Shown here piece by piece: positions 1-8,029 of a stretch of 64,000 nucleotides of DNA. The DNA is taken from assembly GCF_017876395.1 (NCBI RefSeq), contig NZ_JAGINX010000001.1, positions 2,418,001-2,482,000 on the forward strand, given 5' to 3'. Under the pieces are notes generated by a model. That model had not been told where the DNA came from. It worked only from the letters and a program-made list of their open reading frames with translations, and ran no database searches. The position numbers were made by a program, and so were the translations under genes. The stretch comes from Nesterenkonia lacusekhoensis (GTDB taxonomy: Bacteria; Actinomycetota; Actinomycetes; Actinomycetales; Micrococcaceae). Each line of letters starts with the position of its first letter. The first letter of the stretch is position 1.

Positions 1-1
1 G

Positions 2-901
2 GAGCTCTGGCGCCACGCCCCGGATGAGATCCTGCACTGGCCCGCGGGCACCAGCCTGGAGACCCTGCACGGCGGAGCACCCCGGGGCGCGGTCTCCGCC
101 ATCCGCCGGGGCACCAACCCGGACCTGCCCGCCGGCGGCATCGCCGTCACGGAGAAGTGGGGGCGCACCCAGGACTTCGGCGCCGCCGTGGTGACCTGCC
201 AGTCGTGGCTGCTCTCCTCCCGGATCGACACCCAGGAGGAGCTGTTCACCCCGAACATGTGGACCGCCATCGAGAAGAGCCACTACATGCTCTCCTCGAA
301 GACCTTTGTGATGGTGGACCGGCCGTTCTGGCGCGACATCGACCCGCAGACGGGCAGACCGGTGATGTCGATGACGCTGACCGACCGCCTGCCCCGGGCC
401 ACCTACCTGTTGGATGAGGGCCCGGACAGGCCTGCCTCCATCCTGCTGAGCTACACCTGGAACGACGACGCCCTGAAGTGGCTGGCGCTGGACGCCTCCG
501 AGCGGACGAGGCTGATGCTGCACTCGCTGCACAAGATCTACCCGGGTCTGGACATCGGATCGCATATCGTAGGTGAGCCGATCACTGTCTCTTGGGAGGC
601 CGACCCGAACTTCATGGGTGCCTTCAAGAACAACCTGCCGGGTCACTATCGGTATCAGGAGCGGCTCTTCGGCCACTTCATCCAGAAGGACCAGCCCGAG
701 CACCAGCGCGGCATCTTCCTGGCCGGTGATGACATCTCGTTCACCGCCGGCTGGGCCGAGGGTGCGGTCACCACCGCGCTGAACGCCGTGTGGGGCGTGG
801 TGGACCATCTGGGCGGAGCCACCGACGCCGCCAACCGCGGACCCGGCGACCTGTGGCATGATCTGGCACCTGTGAATCTCGACGCACCGAAGGACCGATG
901 A
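2..901 (+). CDS. Flavin-dependent amine oxidase (tryptophan 2-monooxygenase/L-amino-acid oxidase type), 5' end missing
   Basis: The frame is open from base 2, so only the C-terminal 299 residues are in the window. The closing segment GDDISFTAGWAEGAVTTA is the conserved FAD-binding C-terminal signature of the amine oxidase/monoamine oxidase family, and the upstream part (YTWNDDALKWLALD, GRTQDFGAAVVT) fits bacterial tryptophan monooxygenase-like enzymes that oxidatively deaminate amino acids or amines. The stop lies one base before the start of the YjiH-like gene, so the two are very likely co-transcribed. The substrate cannot be told, and the N-terminal Rossmann motif lies outside the window. 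Confidence 0.8.
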   Translation, partial: ELWRHAPDEILHWPAGTSLETLHGGAPRGAVSAIRRGTNPDLPAGGIAVTEKWGRTQDFGAAVVTCQSWLLSSRIDTQEELFTPNMWTAIEKSHYMLSSKTFVMVDRPFWRDIDPQTGRPVMSMTLTDRLPRATYLLDEGPDRPASILLSYTWNDDALKWLALDASERTRLMLHSLHKIYPGLDIGSHIVGEPITVSWEADPNFMGAFKNNLPGHYRYQERLFGHFIQKDQPEHQRGIFLAGDDISFTAGWAEGAVTTALNAVWGVVDHLGGATDAANRGPGDLWHDLAPVNLDAPKDR

Positions 902-902
902 C

Positions 903-2273
903 ATGACCACGGCACAGCCCCAGCAGCGCGGCGGCAGCACGCTGAAGTTCCTCCTGCCCTCTCTGCTGGGCATCTTCATCTTCATGGTGCCGGTGCCCGA
1001 CGGCGAGGGATCGGTCACCATCCCCATCGCGTGGATGGCCAACAGCCTGGGTGAGCTGATCGGCGATGCCATCCCGTGGATCCTGCTGACGCTGGTGACG
1101 ATCTCCACGGTGGGCACCCTGCTCTACAGCCTGGCCAAGCCGGCGTTCCTTCAGAACCAGCTGGGGCGGACCCTGTTCAAGACGACCCCGCCGTGGGCGG
1201 CGACCCGCGTGGTGGGGCTGGCGTTCGGCGTCGCGATCCTCTTCGAGCTGGGTCCGGAGTGGATCTGGGGTGAGGACACCGGCGGGCTGATCGTGGATCT
1301 GGCCACGCTGCTGATCGTGGTCTTCGCCCTCGCCGGTCTGCTGCTGCCCCTGCTGCTGAACTTCGGGCTGCTGGACTTCGCCGGAGCGCTGATGACCACG
1401 GTGATGCGTCCGCTGTTCAAGGTGCCCGGACGGTCCTCCGTGGTCGGGCTGACCTCGTGGTTGGGCGATGGCACCATCGGCGTGCTGATGACCAACCAGC
1501 AGTACACCCAGGGGCACTACACCAAGCGTGAGGCCGCCGTGCTGGGCACCACCTTCAACATCGTCTCGGTGACGTTCATCGTGGTGATCCTGGGACAGCT
1601 GAACCTGGAGCACATGTTCGGGCCGTTCTATCTGACGATCATCCTGGCCGGACTGGCCGCGGCGATCATCATGCCGCGGATCCCTCCGCTGTCCCGATTC
1701 CCCGATGAGTTCGCCGAGGGCATCACCGAGGACCCGCGCACCGCCTCCCACGCAGTGGTGGATCCGCAGCAGGGCGAGACGTCGCTGCTGGCCCGGGCAT
1801 GGGAGAGCGCCCGACGCCGCGGCGCCTCGGTGCGGCTGGGCGCTGTGGCCCGCAGCGGAGTCTCCAACGCCTTGGAGATGTGGCTGGCGGTCATCCCGAT
1901 CATCCTGGCGGTGGGCACCATCGCGGTGATCATCGCGGAGAACACCGAGCTCTTCACCTGGCTGGGCTACCCCTTCGTCCCGGTGCTGGAGGTGCTGCAG
2001 GTCCCCGAGGCCGCAGAAGCCTCCGAGACGCTGCTGATCGGGTTCGCCGACATGCTGCTGCCGGCGATCATCGGCAGCGGGATCGAATCCGAGATGACCC
2101 GGTTCATCATCGGCGCGCTCTCAGTGACCCAGCTGATCTTCATGTCTGAGACCGGCGGTATGCTGCTGGCCTCCCGGATCCCCGTGAAGTTCCACCACCT
2201 CGTGGCGATCTTCCTGCTGCGGACCCTGATCAGCCTGCCGATCATCATCGGGCTGGCACACCTGTTCTACTGA
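903..2273 (+). CDS. YjiH family membrane protein with nucleoside-recognition (Gate) domains
   Basis: A 456-residue polytopic membrane protein with about ten hydrophobic segments. The segments GRSSVVGLTSWLGDGTIGVL and LLPAIIGSGIESEMTRFIIG resemble the paired Gate (nucleoside recognition) domains of the YjiH family, an uncharacterised group of inner-membrane proteins thought to be transporters. A hydrophilic cytosolic stretch (roughly residues 265-310) separates the two halves. The start is ATG one base after the amine oxidase stop, with AAGGAC upstream. The pairing with an amine oxidase hints at uptake or export of an amino acid or amine, but that is inference. Confidence 0.75.
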   Translation: MTTAQPQQRGGSTLKFLLPSLLGIFIFMVPVPDGEGSVTIPIAWMANSLGELIGDAIPWILLTLVTISTVGTLLYSLAKPAFLQNQLGRTLFKTTPPWAATRVVGLAFGVAILFELGPEWIWGEDTGGLIVDLATLLIVVFALAGLLLPLLLNFGLLDFAGALMTTVMRPLFKVPGRSSVVGLTSWLGDGTIGVLMTNQQYTQGHYTKREAAVLGTTFNIVSVTFIVVILGQLNLEHMFGPFYLTIILAGLAAAIIMPRIPPLSRFPDEFAEGITEDPRTASHAVVDPQQGETSLLARAWESARRRGASVRLGAVARSGVSNALEMWLAVIPIILAVGTIAVIIAENTELFTWLGYPFVPVLEVLQVPEAAEASETLLIGFADMLLPAIIGSGIESEMTRFIIGALSVTQLIFMSETGGMLLASRIPVKFHHLVAIFLLRTLISLPIIIGLAHLFY

Positions 2274-2316
2274 GCGCTGACGTGCCTGCGGCTGATCCTC
2301 AGTCACGCCTGAAGGC

Positions 2317-3879
2317 TCAGCCCCGGCCGTTGAGCCGCTGGGCGGTGAGCTTCTGCAGCAGGGCGCGGGCGCCGTCGGTGCGCAGGGTCTCCAACGCGTC
2401 CAGGTAGGGGCGGGTGAAGGCCTCGTGCTGGACCAGGTCGCCGAAGAGCTCCTCATCGCGGAGGAAGGCCAGCGGGTCCTGATCGTGCTGTGCGGCGGCC
2501 GCCATGACGCGGTCGCGCAGCCGGTCCACCACGGGCCACTGCTCGCCGTTCTCGCCGGTGCCCTCGGCGTACCGGGCCCAGGAGGCGACGATGGCCGCGC
2601 AGACGGTGACGTCGCGGCCGGCGTCGAGGTTCTCGCGGATCACCGGCATCATCCAGGTGGGGATGCGGTCGGAGGACTCGGCGGCCAGGCGGGCCAGCGT
2701 GTCCTTCACATGCTCGTTGGCGAACCGGGCGATCAGCTGATCCTTATAGGCGTCCAGATCGATGCCCGGGACCTCGGGCACGGTGGGAGTGCCCTCGTCG
2801 TCCATGTAGAGGAAGCGGGTGAACGGGGTCAGGTCCGGGTCCGTGCAGGCCTCGTGAGCGTAGGTGTGACCCAGCAGCAGGCCGAAGTAGGCGATGGCCT
2901 GGTGGCTGCAGTTGAGCAGGCGCAGCTTCATCAGCTCGTAGGGCTCCACGTCCTGGACCATCTGCACGCCGACCTCCTCGAAGGCCGGGCGGCCGGCGGG
3001 GAAGTCATCCTCCAGCACCCACTGGATGAAGTCCTCGGAGACCACGGGCCAGGCGTCCTCGATGCCATAGTCCTCGGCGATCATCGCGCGGTCCTCATCT
3101 GAGGTGACCGGGGTGATCCGGTCCACCATGCAGCTGGGGAAGGCCACGTTCTGCTCGATCCAGCCCGCCAGCGGCTCGGCGTGGGTCTGCTCATCCTTGC
3201 GGCGGGCGAAGGCCAGCACCATCTCCTTGGCCAGGTGACCGTTGCCGCGGACGTTGTCGCAGGAGAGCACGGTGAAGGGTGCGACGCCGGCTTCCCGACG
3301 GCGGCGCAGGGCCTCCACCACGTAGCCGAACATGGTCTGCGGGTGCACAGCCTGACCGGCCTGCGGCGCTGAGCCGTCCTGGCCGAAGTCGGCGTCGAGA
3401 TCTGCGGCCACCGCAGGGGTCTCGTACTGGAACTCTCCGGTGGAGGGGTTGTAGTTGTAGCCGCCCTCGGTCACGGTCAGCGAGACGATCCGCACCGCCG
3501 GGTCCGTCATCCGCGACAGGACCTGCTCCGGGTCATCGGGGGCGAAGAGGTACTCCGCGATGGAGCCGATGACGCTGGCCTCCCGGAGACCGTCGGGGAA
3601 CTTCGCGGCGAAGGTGTAGAGCCCGTCCTGCGCGGTCAGGGCGTCCCGCATGGCAGCGTCTGCCGGCATGAGCCCGACTCCGCAGACTGCCCACTCAGCG
3701 GAGTGGCCGGCGTTGAACAGCCGGTTCAGATAATAGGCCTGGTGGGCGCGGTGGAAGCCGCCCACACCGAAGTGCACGATGCCGACCTTCCGGCCCTCGA
3801 GACGGTAGTCGGGCACCGAGAGGGCGTCACCGTTGGCCGCTGCGATCTCCGGCAGAGTGGAAGCTGAGAGCAGAGTCAT
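2317..3879 (-). CDS. Mannitol 2-dehydrogenase family protein
   Basis: Long-chain polyol dehydrogenase of 520 residues that would oxidise D-mannitol to fructose with NAD. It shows the N-terminal Rossmann turn GVGGFHRAHQ, the family motif TVTEGGYNYNP, and the catalytic pattern K-x4-N-x2-H in KLRLLNCSHQ. The ATG at 3879 is chosen because homologues begin near this point and a TANNNT -10 box sits 7 nt upstream, suggesting a leaderless transcript; an in-frame upstream start at 3948 would run through the palindromic operator. A PfkB-type sugar kinase at 8030 could use the fructose. Regulation is probably by the SorC-type protein at 4746. Fructuronate reductase is a less likely reading because the mannitol-dehydrogenase motifs fit better. 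Confidence 0.88.
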   Translation of the reverse strand: MTLLSASTLPEIAAANGDALSVPDYRLEGRKVGIVHFGVGGFHRAHQAYYLNRLFNAGHSAEWAVCGVGLMPADAAMRDALTAQDGLYTFAAKFPDGLREASVIGSIAEYLFAPDDPEQVLSRMTDPAVRIVSLTVTEGGYNYNPSTGEFQYETPAVAADLDADFGQDGSAPQAGQAVHPQTMFGYVVEALRRRREAGVAPFTVLSCDNVRGNGHLAKEMVLAFARRKDEQTHAEPLAGWIEQNVAFPSCMVDRITPVTSDEDRAMIAEDYGIEDAWPVVSEDFIQWVLEDDFPAGRPAFEEVGVQMVQDVEPYELMKLRLLNCSHQAIAYFGLLLGHTYAHEACTDPDLTPFTRFLYMDDEGTPTVPEVPGIDLDAYKDQLIARFANEHVKDTLARLAAESSDRIPTWMMPVIRENLDAGRDVTVCAAIVASWARYAEGTGENGEQWPVVDRLRDRVMAAAAQHDQDPLAFLRDEELFGDLVQHEAFTRPYLDALETLRTDGARALLQKLTAQRLNGRG

Positions 3880-3886
3880 GCAGATC

Positions 3887-3892
3887 ACACTA
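3887..3892 (-). promoter_or_regulatory. -10 box of the mannitol dehydrogenase gene
   Basis: Minus-strand TAGTGT followed by 7 nt and then the ATG at 3879. This spacing is typical of actinobacterial leaderless promoters and no Shine-Dalgarno sequence is visible. The palindrome at 3912-3925 would overlap the -35 region. Confidence 0.45.
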
Positions 3893-3911
3893 TCAAACGA
3901 GCGCGTGGCTT

Positions 3912-3925
3912 CGATCATATGATCG
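3912..3925. promoter_or_regulatory. Palindromic operator candidate for the SorC-type regulator
   Basis: Perfect 14-bp palindrome CGATCATATGATCG in the divergent promoter between the mannitol dehydrogenase and deaminase genes. A near-identical site (CGAGCATATATGATCG) lies in the promoter of the SorC regulator gene at 5727-5742. Shared palindromes at a regulator's own promoter and at a neighbouring sugar gene are the usual sign of its operator. Confidence 0.5.
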
Positions 3926-3976
3926 GACGGGAGGGGAGGCGTGCTCAACAGTCTGCCGCCACGCCGAGTCCGCGTG

Positions 3977-3982
3977 TAGCGT
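3977..3982 (+). promoter_or_regulatory. -10 box of the deaminase-ASCH gene
   Basis: TAGCGT ends 7 nt before the ATG at 3990 and no ribosome-binding site is seen, which suggests a leaderless transcript. Confidence 0.4.
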
Positions 3983-3989
3983 TCACACT

Positions 3990-4709
3990 ATGCTCCCCTC
4001 CCACCTCCGAGATCTGACAGACCAGGCGGTCGACTACGCCCGAGCACATCACCACGGCGAGGGGCACACCGTCGCCGCCGCCGTGCTGACGAAGTCCGGG
4101 GCCGTGATCTTCGGCCTGAACGCCTATCACTTCCTCGGCGGCCCCTGCGGCGAGATCGCGGCACTGGCGAACCATGCCGCACAGGCCCCCGATGACCCGA
4201 TCGACGCTGTCGTCGCAGTCCACGGGCCCACCGGCGAGGTCATCGCCCCCTGCGGGAGATGCAGACAGGTTCTCTTCGACAAGGACCCCGAGATCCTCTC
4301 TGTCGTGCGGAGCCAGAGAGGGCTCGAAGCGATGCCGGTGCGGGATCTGCTGCCGCATGCGTTCGACCAGCGGTCCATCGACCAGGAGCAGCGCATCTAC
4401 ATGTGGGAGGGGTACGAGCAGAGCATCCGTGGCGGTTCCAAACGACAGACCGTCCGCGTAGATGATCCGTTCCGCCAAGGCCCCGCACTGCTGGTCTTCG
4501 AGAAGGAGAACGGGGCCGCTGTCTCACTTCCTGCGGACGTGACGGGCGTCGTGCACCTGCGCCGCACAGAACTCACCGAGGAGCACGCCCAGAAGGATGG
4601 ATTCGACTCTTTGGCCGAGCTCCAGGCCGCCCTGGACAGGCACTATCCGAGCCTCCATGCCGATGCCCCTGTGGATGTGGTCTCGTTTCACGTGACGAAC
4701 CGCGTCTGA
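3990..4709 (+). CDS. Cytidine deaminase-like domain fused to an ASCH domain
   Basis: A 239-residue protein with two domains. Residues 1-125 are a cytidine/blasticidin-S deaminase fold: C53-G-E55 and PCGRC (C88, C91) supply the three zinc ligands and the catalytic glutamate, at almost the same positions as in the 136-residue-class CDAs. Residues 130-235 match the ASCH fold: KRQT (K151, T154) corresponds to the Lys/Thr pair of YqfB-type N4-acetylcytidine amidohydrolases, and TEEHAQKDG aligns with the region of YqfB's catalytic Glu, here Asp203. If both halves are active it could deacetylate ac4C and deaminate the resulting cytidine; that is inference. The gene lies between the mannitol dehydrogenase and its regulator, convergent with the latter. 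Blasticidin-type resistance is an alternative role. Confidence 0.75.
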   Translation: MLPSHLRDLTDQAVDYARAHHHGEGHTVAAAVLTKSGAVIFGLNAYHFLGGPCGEIAALANHAAQAPDDPIDAVVAVHGPTGEVIAPCGRCRQVLFDKDPEILSVVRSQRGLEAMPVRDLLPHAFDQRSIDQEQRIYMWEGYEQSIRGGSKRQTVRVDDPFRQGPALLVFEKENGAAVSLPADVTGVVHLRRTELTEEHAQKDGFDSLAELQAALDRHYPSLHADAPVDVVSFHVTNRV

Positions 4710-4745
4710 ATCAGGGGCCAGGGCGCCAGAGCGCAGGCTTTGAAG

Positions 4746-5678
4746 TCAGCCCTCCGACTCCGCCAGGCGGTCGGCCAGCTCAGCCGAGAGCACCAGATCA
4801 TCCACGACGCCGGCCCGGACAGCGGCCAGCACGGCCTCCGGGTATTCCACGGCGGCGGCCACGGCGATCACGTGAGCACGCTTGAGCTGCTCAGGGCGCA
4901 CCCCGATCACTCGATCCTCCATACCGGATTCCGCCACGTTGCCCTCGATGTCCATCAGGATTCCCGAACACTCCGAGACGACTCCTGCGGCACGCGCCCG
5001 CTCCTGCTCCTGCTCACTCATCCGACCCCACAGAGTGGAGGCCCCGGGGCCCCAGCCGCCGATGGCCACCACAGCGACATCCAGGGACGTCGCAGCCTCC
5101 AGGGCGGCGCTGACCTCCTCCAGGGGGCGCAGCGCGGCGGCCACCTCTGGAGAGTCGACGATCAGCGGAGTCGGCAATGGCCAGACCTGGCCGCCGGAGT
5201 AGGAGCCGAGGGTGTGGATCAGGGTGGAGGAGGCCGCCGTCGAGGATCCCGGAGCACTCAGGGGCCCGACCAATTGGACGATGTCCACCCGCGGGAGGGC
5301 GTCGAGGTGCTCGGGAAGGTGCATCAGAGTGCGCGACCAGGCGACGCCGAGCCGGCCGCCGTCGTGCACCCGCTGCGGAAGGATCTGAGCGACCTGCCGG
5401 GCCAGTGCCGAGCGCGTGGTCTCATCTGAGCGCTGCGGGACCACGGTGACTGAGTTGATCCCGAGCCGAGCAGCGAGGTCGCCGCGGCCGCTGCCTGCCT
5501 CAGTGGGGTCCACGATGGTGATCCGCACGACCCCCTCGTCCCGAGCCTGATCCAGCAGGCGGGCCACCTGGAAACGGGAGAGCCCGTGCCGTTTGGCGAT
5601 CTCCACTTTGGAGAGACCCTGCAGGTAGTGCTCATCGGCCATCCTGGCCATGAGCGACAGGTCAGCTTCCTCCGACAT
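4746..5678 (-). CDS. SorC/DeoR-type sugar-responsive transcriptional regulator
   Basis: A 310-residue regulator with an N-terminal helix-turn-helix (SKVEIAKRHGLSRFQVARLL, about residues 22-41) and a SorC sugar-binding domain from about residue 60 (motifs RLGVAWSRTL, VVAIGGWGPG, LMDIEGNVAE). SorC proteins bind phosphorylated sugars. The ATG at 5678 is chosen because GAAGGGGGA sits directly upstream, whereas the longer frame to 5756 would start in the promoter palindrome. It likely controls the mannitol dehydrogenase at 2317 and itself through the palindromes at 3912 and 5727. Confidence 0.85.
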   Translation of the reverse strand: MSEEADLSLMARMADEHYLQGLSKVEIAKRHGLSRFQVARLLDQARDEGVVRITIVDPTEAGSGRGDLAARLGINSVTVVPQRSDETTRSALARQVAQILPQRVHDGGRLGVAWSRTLMHLPEHLDALPRVDIVQLVGPLSAPGSSTAASSTLIHTLGSYSGGQVWPLPTPLIVDSPEVAAALRPLEEVSAALEAATSLDVAVVAIGGWGPGASTLWGRMSEQEQERARAAGVVSECSGILMDIEGNVAESGMEDRVIGVRPEQLKRAHVIAVAAAVEYPEAVLAAVRAGVVDDLVLSAELADRLAESEG

Positions 5679-5726
5679 TCGTCCCCCTTCAGGGAAGCGG
5701 CGCAGCTTCCCGTCGTCACGCTCATA

Positions 5727-5742
5727 CGAGCATATATGATCG
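5727..5742. promoter_or_regulatory. Palindromic autoregulatory operator candidate upstream of the SorC-type gene
   Basis: CGAGCATATATGATCG is a 16-bp palindrome with one mismatch. It has the same half-site as the 14-bp palindrome at 3912 but with the halves 2 bp further apart. It contains a minus-strand TATGCT that could be the -10 box of the regulator gene. Confidence 0.45.
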
Positions 5743-5782
5743 GCGTCACTTCTCACATGAGTGGCCGACGGCTCGTGACCAG

Positions 5783-5856
5783 GCGATTCGAGCGGGGTTT
5801 TAGCCCTTATGGACCGATTTTCGCCTTCATAAGGGCTAAAACCCCGCTCGAATCGC
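5783..5856. repeat. Perfect 28-bp inverted repeat with 18-nt loop
   Basis: Arms 5783-5810 and 5829-5856 are exact reverse complements over 28 bp, around an 18-nt loop. The element begins 11 nt past the stop of the PLDc_N gene (minus strand), so it could end that transcript, but there is no T-run after it and the stem is far longer than a normal terminator. It belongs to a set of large intergenic hairpins in this window (14681, 18115, 21990, 32671, 50974, 51673). Confidence 0.85.
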
Positions 5857-5866
5857 AGTGAGGGGG

Positions 5867-6184
5867 TTACTGGAAGTCCTCAGGAGGCATAGTCTCGGCA
5901 CGGCCTTTGGTGGGGCGCGGATGCGTGCGGCGGTGCCGGATGGTCTCACTGATCAGATAGATCAGCGGGCCGACGATCGGCAGGAACAGCACGACGGCGG
6001 CCCAGGCCATCTTCTGCCCGCTTGAGTGGGAGGTCTGGACGATCACCATGAACGCAGCCACGATCAGGGCGGCGGCCGCGATGCCGCCCACCCGCAGCCA
6101 CCACGGGATCGGCTCACCGGGCTCCAGGCCGAGGACGCTCAGCTGGACCGACCCCGACTCGAAGGCACCCCACAACATCTCCAT
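5867..6184 (-). CDS. PLDc_N domain membrane protein
   Basis: A 105-residue protein with two transmembrane segments (about residues 29-49 and 58-80) joined by the short loop SHSSGQKMAWA, and the segment LFLPIVGPLIYLI, the pattern of the phospholipase D N-terminal membrane anchor (PLDc_N) family. No catalytic HKD motif is present, so it is only the anchor module. It is the last gene of the minus-strand run, 81 nt after the GDPD stop. Function unknown. Confidence 0.65.
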   Translation of the reverse strand: MEMLWGAFESGSVQLSVLGLEPGEPIPWWLRVGGIAAAALIVAAFMVIVQTSHSSGQKMAWAAVVLFLPIVGPLIYLISETIRHRRTHPRPTKGRAETMPPEDFQ

Positions 6185-6265
6185 AGACTCAGGGTAGGAG
6201 CCGGCGTCGTCTCCTCGAAAGGTCTGGTCGTCGCGCAGATGCCGCTCCCAGCGCGAAATCGCCGC

Positions 6266-7105
6266 TCAGCGCTGCGGCCAGACGGCTCCGTCGCGCTCAG
6301 CCATGAACTGGGCCAGCGCCGCGGCGTCATCGGTCATCAGACCGTCCACACCCATGTCCAGCAGTCGGCGCATCTCCTCCGGCTCATCCACCACCCAGAC
6401 ATGGACCTGCAGACCGGCCCGGTGACAGCGGCGGACGAACCCGGGCGTCACCACGCGGATCCGACCCTGGCTGATGGGGACCTGCACGCAGTCGATCTCG
6501 GTGGAGCGCCGACCCAGCCGCTGCATCAGGCCCAACGGCCCCAGCAGCACGATCAGCGCGGTGACCACCCACCCGCCCGACGTGGCAACCCGCCGGCTCA
6601 GCGCCCTGCGCACCCGGTGCCGGCGCGCGTCGTTGAAGCTGGCGGCCAGCACGCGGTCGTGAGCCCCGTGAGCCTCCACCAGCCGGGCGAACTCGTCGAC
6701 CGAGGCGCCGTCTTTGAGGTCCACGTTCAGGTGGACGTCCTCCCACCGGGTCAGCAGCTCCTCGAACCTCAACAGCGGCTCACCGCTGGCGCGCAGCCGC
6801 AGGCCCGCCAGCTGCTGCCAGGTCTTCTCGCTCAGCGGGCCGGTGCCGTCGGTGATCCGCTCCAGCGTCTCATCGTGGAAGACCACCAGCACCCCGTCCG
6901 AGGAGGTGCGCACGTCGATCTCCAGATAGCGGTAGCCCATCGCCACGGCGGCCTCGAAGGCGGCCATCGTATTCTCCCGGGCCGGGTCCCCACCGCGGTG
7001 GACGAAGGCCAGCGGCGAGTGATGGAGGTCCACCGACCCCGCAGCGCCGGGCCGCGAGTTCAGCAGATAGGGGACTGCCCTATAGGGGTGCTCACGGTAG
7101 GGCAC
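6266..7105 (-). CDS. Glycerophosphodiester phosphodiesterase
   Basis: A 279-residue enzyme that would hydrolyse glycerophosphodiesters to glycerol 3-phosphate and an alcohol. The active-site set of the GDPD TIM barrel is visible: HRG (H36-R37), E62 and D64 in LEIDVR, and H77 in VVFHD. The GTG at 7105 is chosen because GGAGG lies 6 nt upstream; it overlaps the HAD phosphatase stop by 14 nt, which indicates translational coupling. The long upstream extension of the frame overlaps that gene and is not credible. Confidence 0.88.
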   Translation of the reverse strand: MPYREHPYRAVPYLLNSRPGAAGSVDLHHSPLAFVHRGGDPARENTMAAFEAAVAMGYRYLEIDVRTSSDGVLVVFHDETLERITDGTGPLSEKTWQQLAGLRLRASGEPLLRFEELLTRWEDVHLNVDLKDGASVDEFARLVEAHGAHDRVLAASFNDARRHRVRRALSRRVATSGGWVVTALIVLLGPLGLMQRLGRRSTEIDCVQVPISQGRIRVVTPGFVRRCHRAGLQVHVWVVDEPEEMRRLLDMGVDGLMTDDAAALAQFMAERDGAVWPQR

Positions 7106-8027
7106 GCGCGCCCTCCAGCAGCTGTTCGATGACCTGGGCGACGCCGTCGTCGTCGCAGTCTGCGGTGACGTGATGGGCGGCCGACTGCGCCATCGGGTGC
7201 GCCGAGCCGACGACCCATGACGTCCCGGCCCACTGCAGCATCTCGATGTCGTTGGGCATATCGCCGAAGGCGACCACGCCCTCCGCCCCCACACCGAACT
7301 CAGCACTGACCCGCTGGAGCGCCGAGGCCTTGTTGACCCCCTTCGCCGAGAGCTCCAGCAGGCTCACCCCCGGGGCCGAATGGGTCACGCTGAGCAGGTG
7401 CCCCACCCGCTCACGCACCTTCTCCAGAAACAGGTCCGCATCCATGGCCGTGGTCTTCACCAGCAGCTTCACCACACGGTCCGCCGCATGCCCGACGCCG
7501 ACCTCCCCGCCCGGCGTGCGGGCGGCGCCCAGGGCGTCACGTTCCAGCGTCTCGTCCAGAGGGCCCAGCCGCAGCGTGTCCTCGGTGACCCCCGCGGCAC
7601 GGCGGCGATCCTCTTCGAAGAAGAGCGAATCCTTCAGGAACTCAGGCTCCGAGTGCAGATGCTCCAGAGTCTCAGCGGCGAAGGAAGCCTGCCGGTCGAT
7701 GTCCAGGATCAGGTCCTTGGCCTCGAAGAGCGCCTCTGCCTCCAACGGGTCCTCCCGCAGCAGCCGATCTTCGGCCAGGTCATAGACCACCGCGCCGTTG
7801 GAGCAGATCACCGGCCCGATGGCACCCAGGGCGTCGCTGACCGGCTTGAGCCACCGCACCGGACGCCCGGTGACCAGCACGATCTGCACTCCTGCCTCAC
7901 GGGCGGCGTGGAAGGCGGCCACGGTGCGGCTGCTCACCGTCCCGGAGACCGCCGAGCGATAGCTCAGGATGGTGCCGTCGATGTCGCTGGCGATGAGCCG
8001 CAGGGTCCGCGCGTCGATCCCAGCCAT
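7092..8027 (-). CDS. Cof-type HAD-IIB phosphatase
   Basis: A 311-residue HAD hydrolase. Motif I is SDIDGTI (nucleophile D15, acid D17), motif II is VTGRP, and motif IV is FGDMPNDIEM; the cap of about 130 residues between motifs II and III is type IIB, as in sugar-phosphate and flavin-phosphate phosphatases. Its start is 3 nt from the stop of the PfkB kinase gene, so the two are one transcript, suggesting a sugar-phosphate substrate (inference). Confidence 0.85.
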   Translation of the reverse strand: MAGIDARTLRLIASDIDGTILSYRSAVSGTVSSRTVAAFHAAREAGVQIVLVTGRPVRWLKPVSDALGAIGPVICSNGAVVYDLAEDRLLREDPLEAEALFEAKDLILDIDRQASFAAETLEHLHSEPEFLKDSLFFEEDRRRAAGVTEDTLRLGPLDETLERDALGAARTPGGEVGVGHAADRVVKLLVKTTAMDADLFLEKVRERVGHLLSVTHSAPGVSLLELSAKGVNKASALQRVSAEFGVGAEGVVAFGDMPNDIEMLQWAGTSWVVGSAHPMAQSAAHHVTADCDDDGVAQVIEQLLEGARALP

Positions 8028-8029
8028 GA

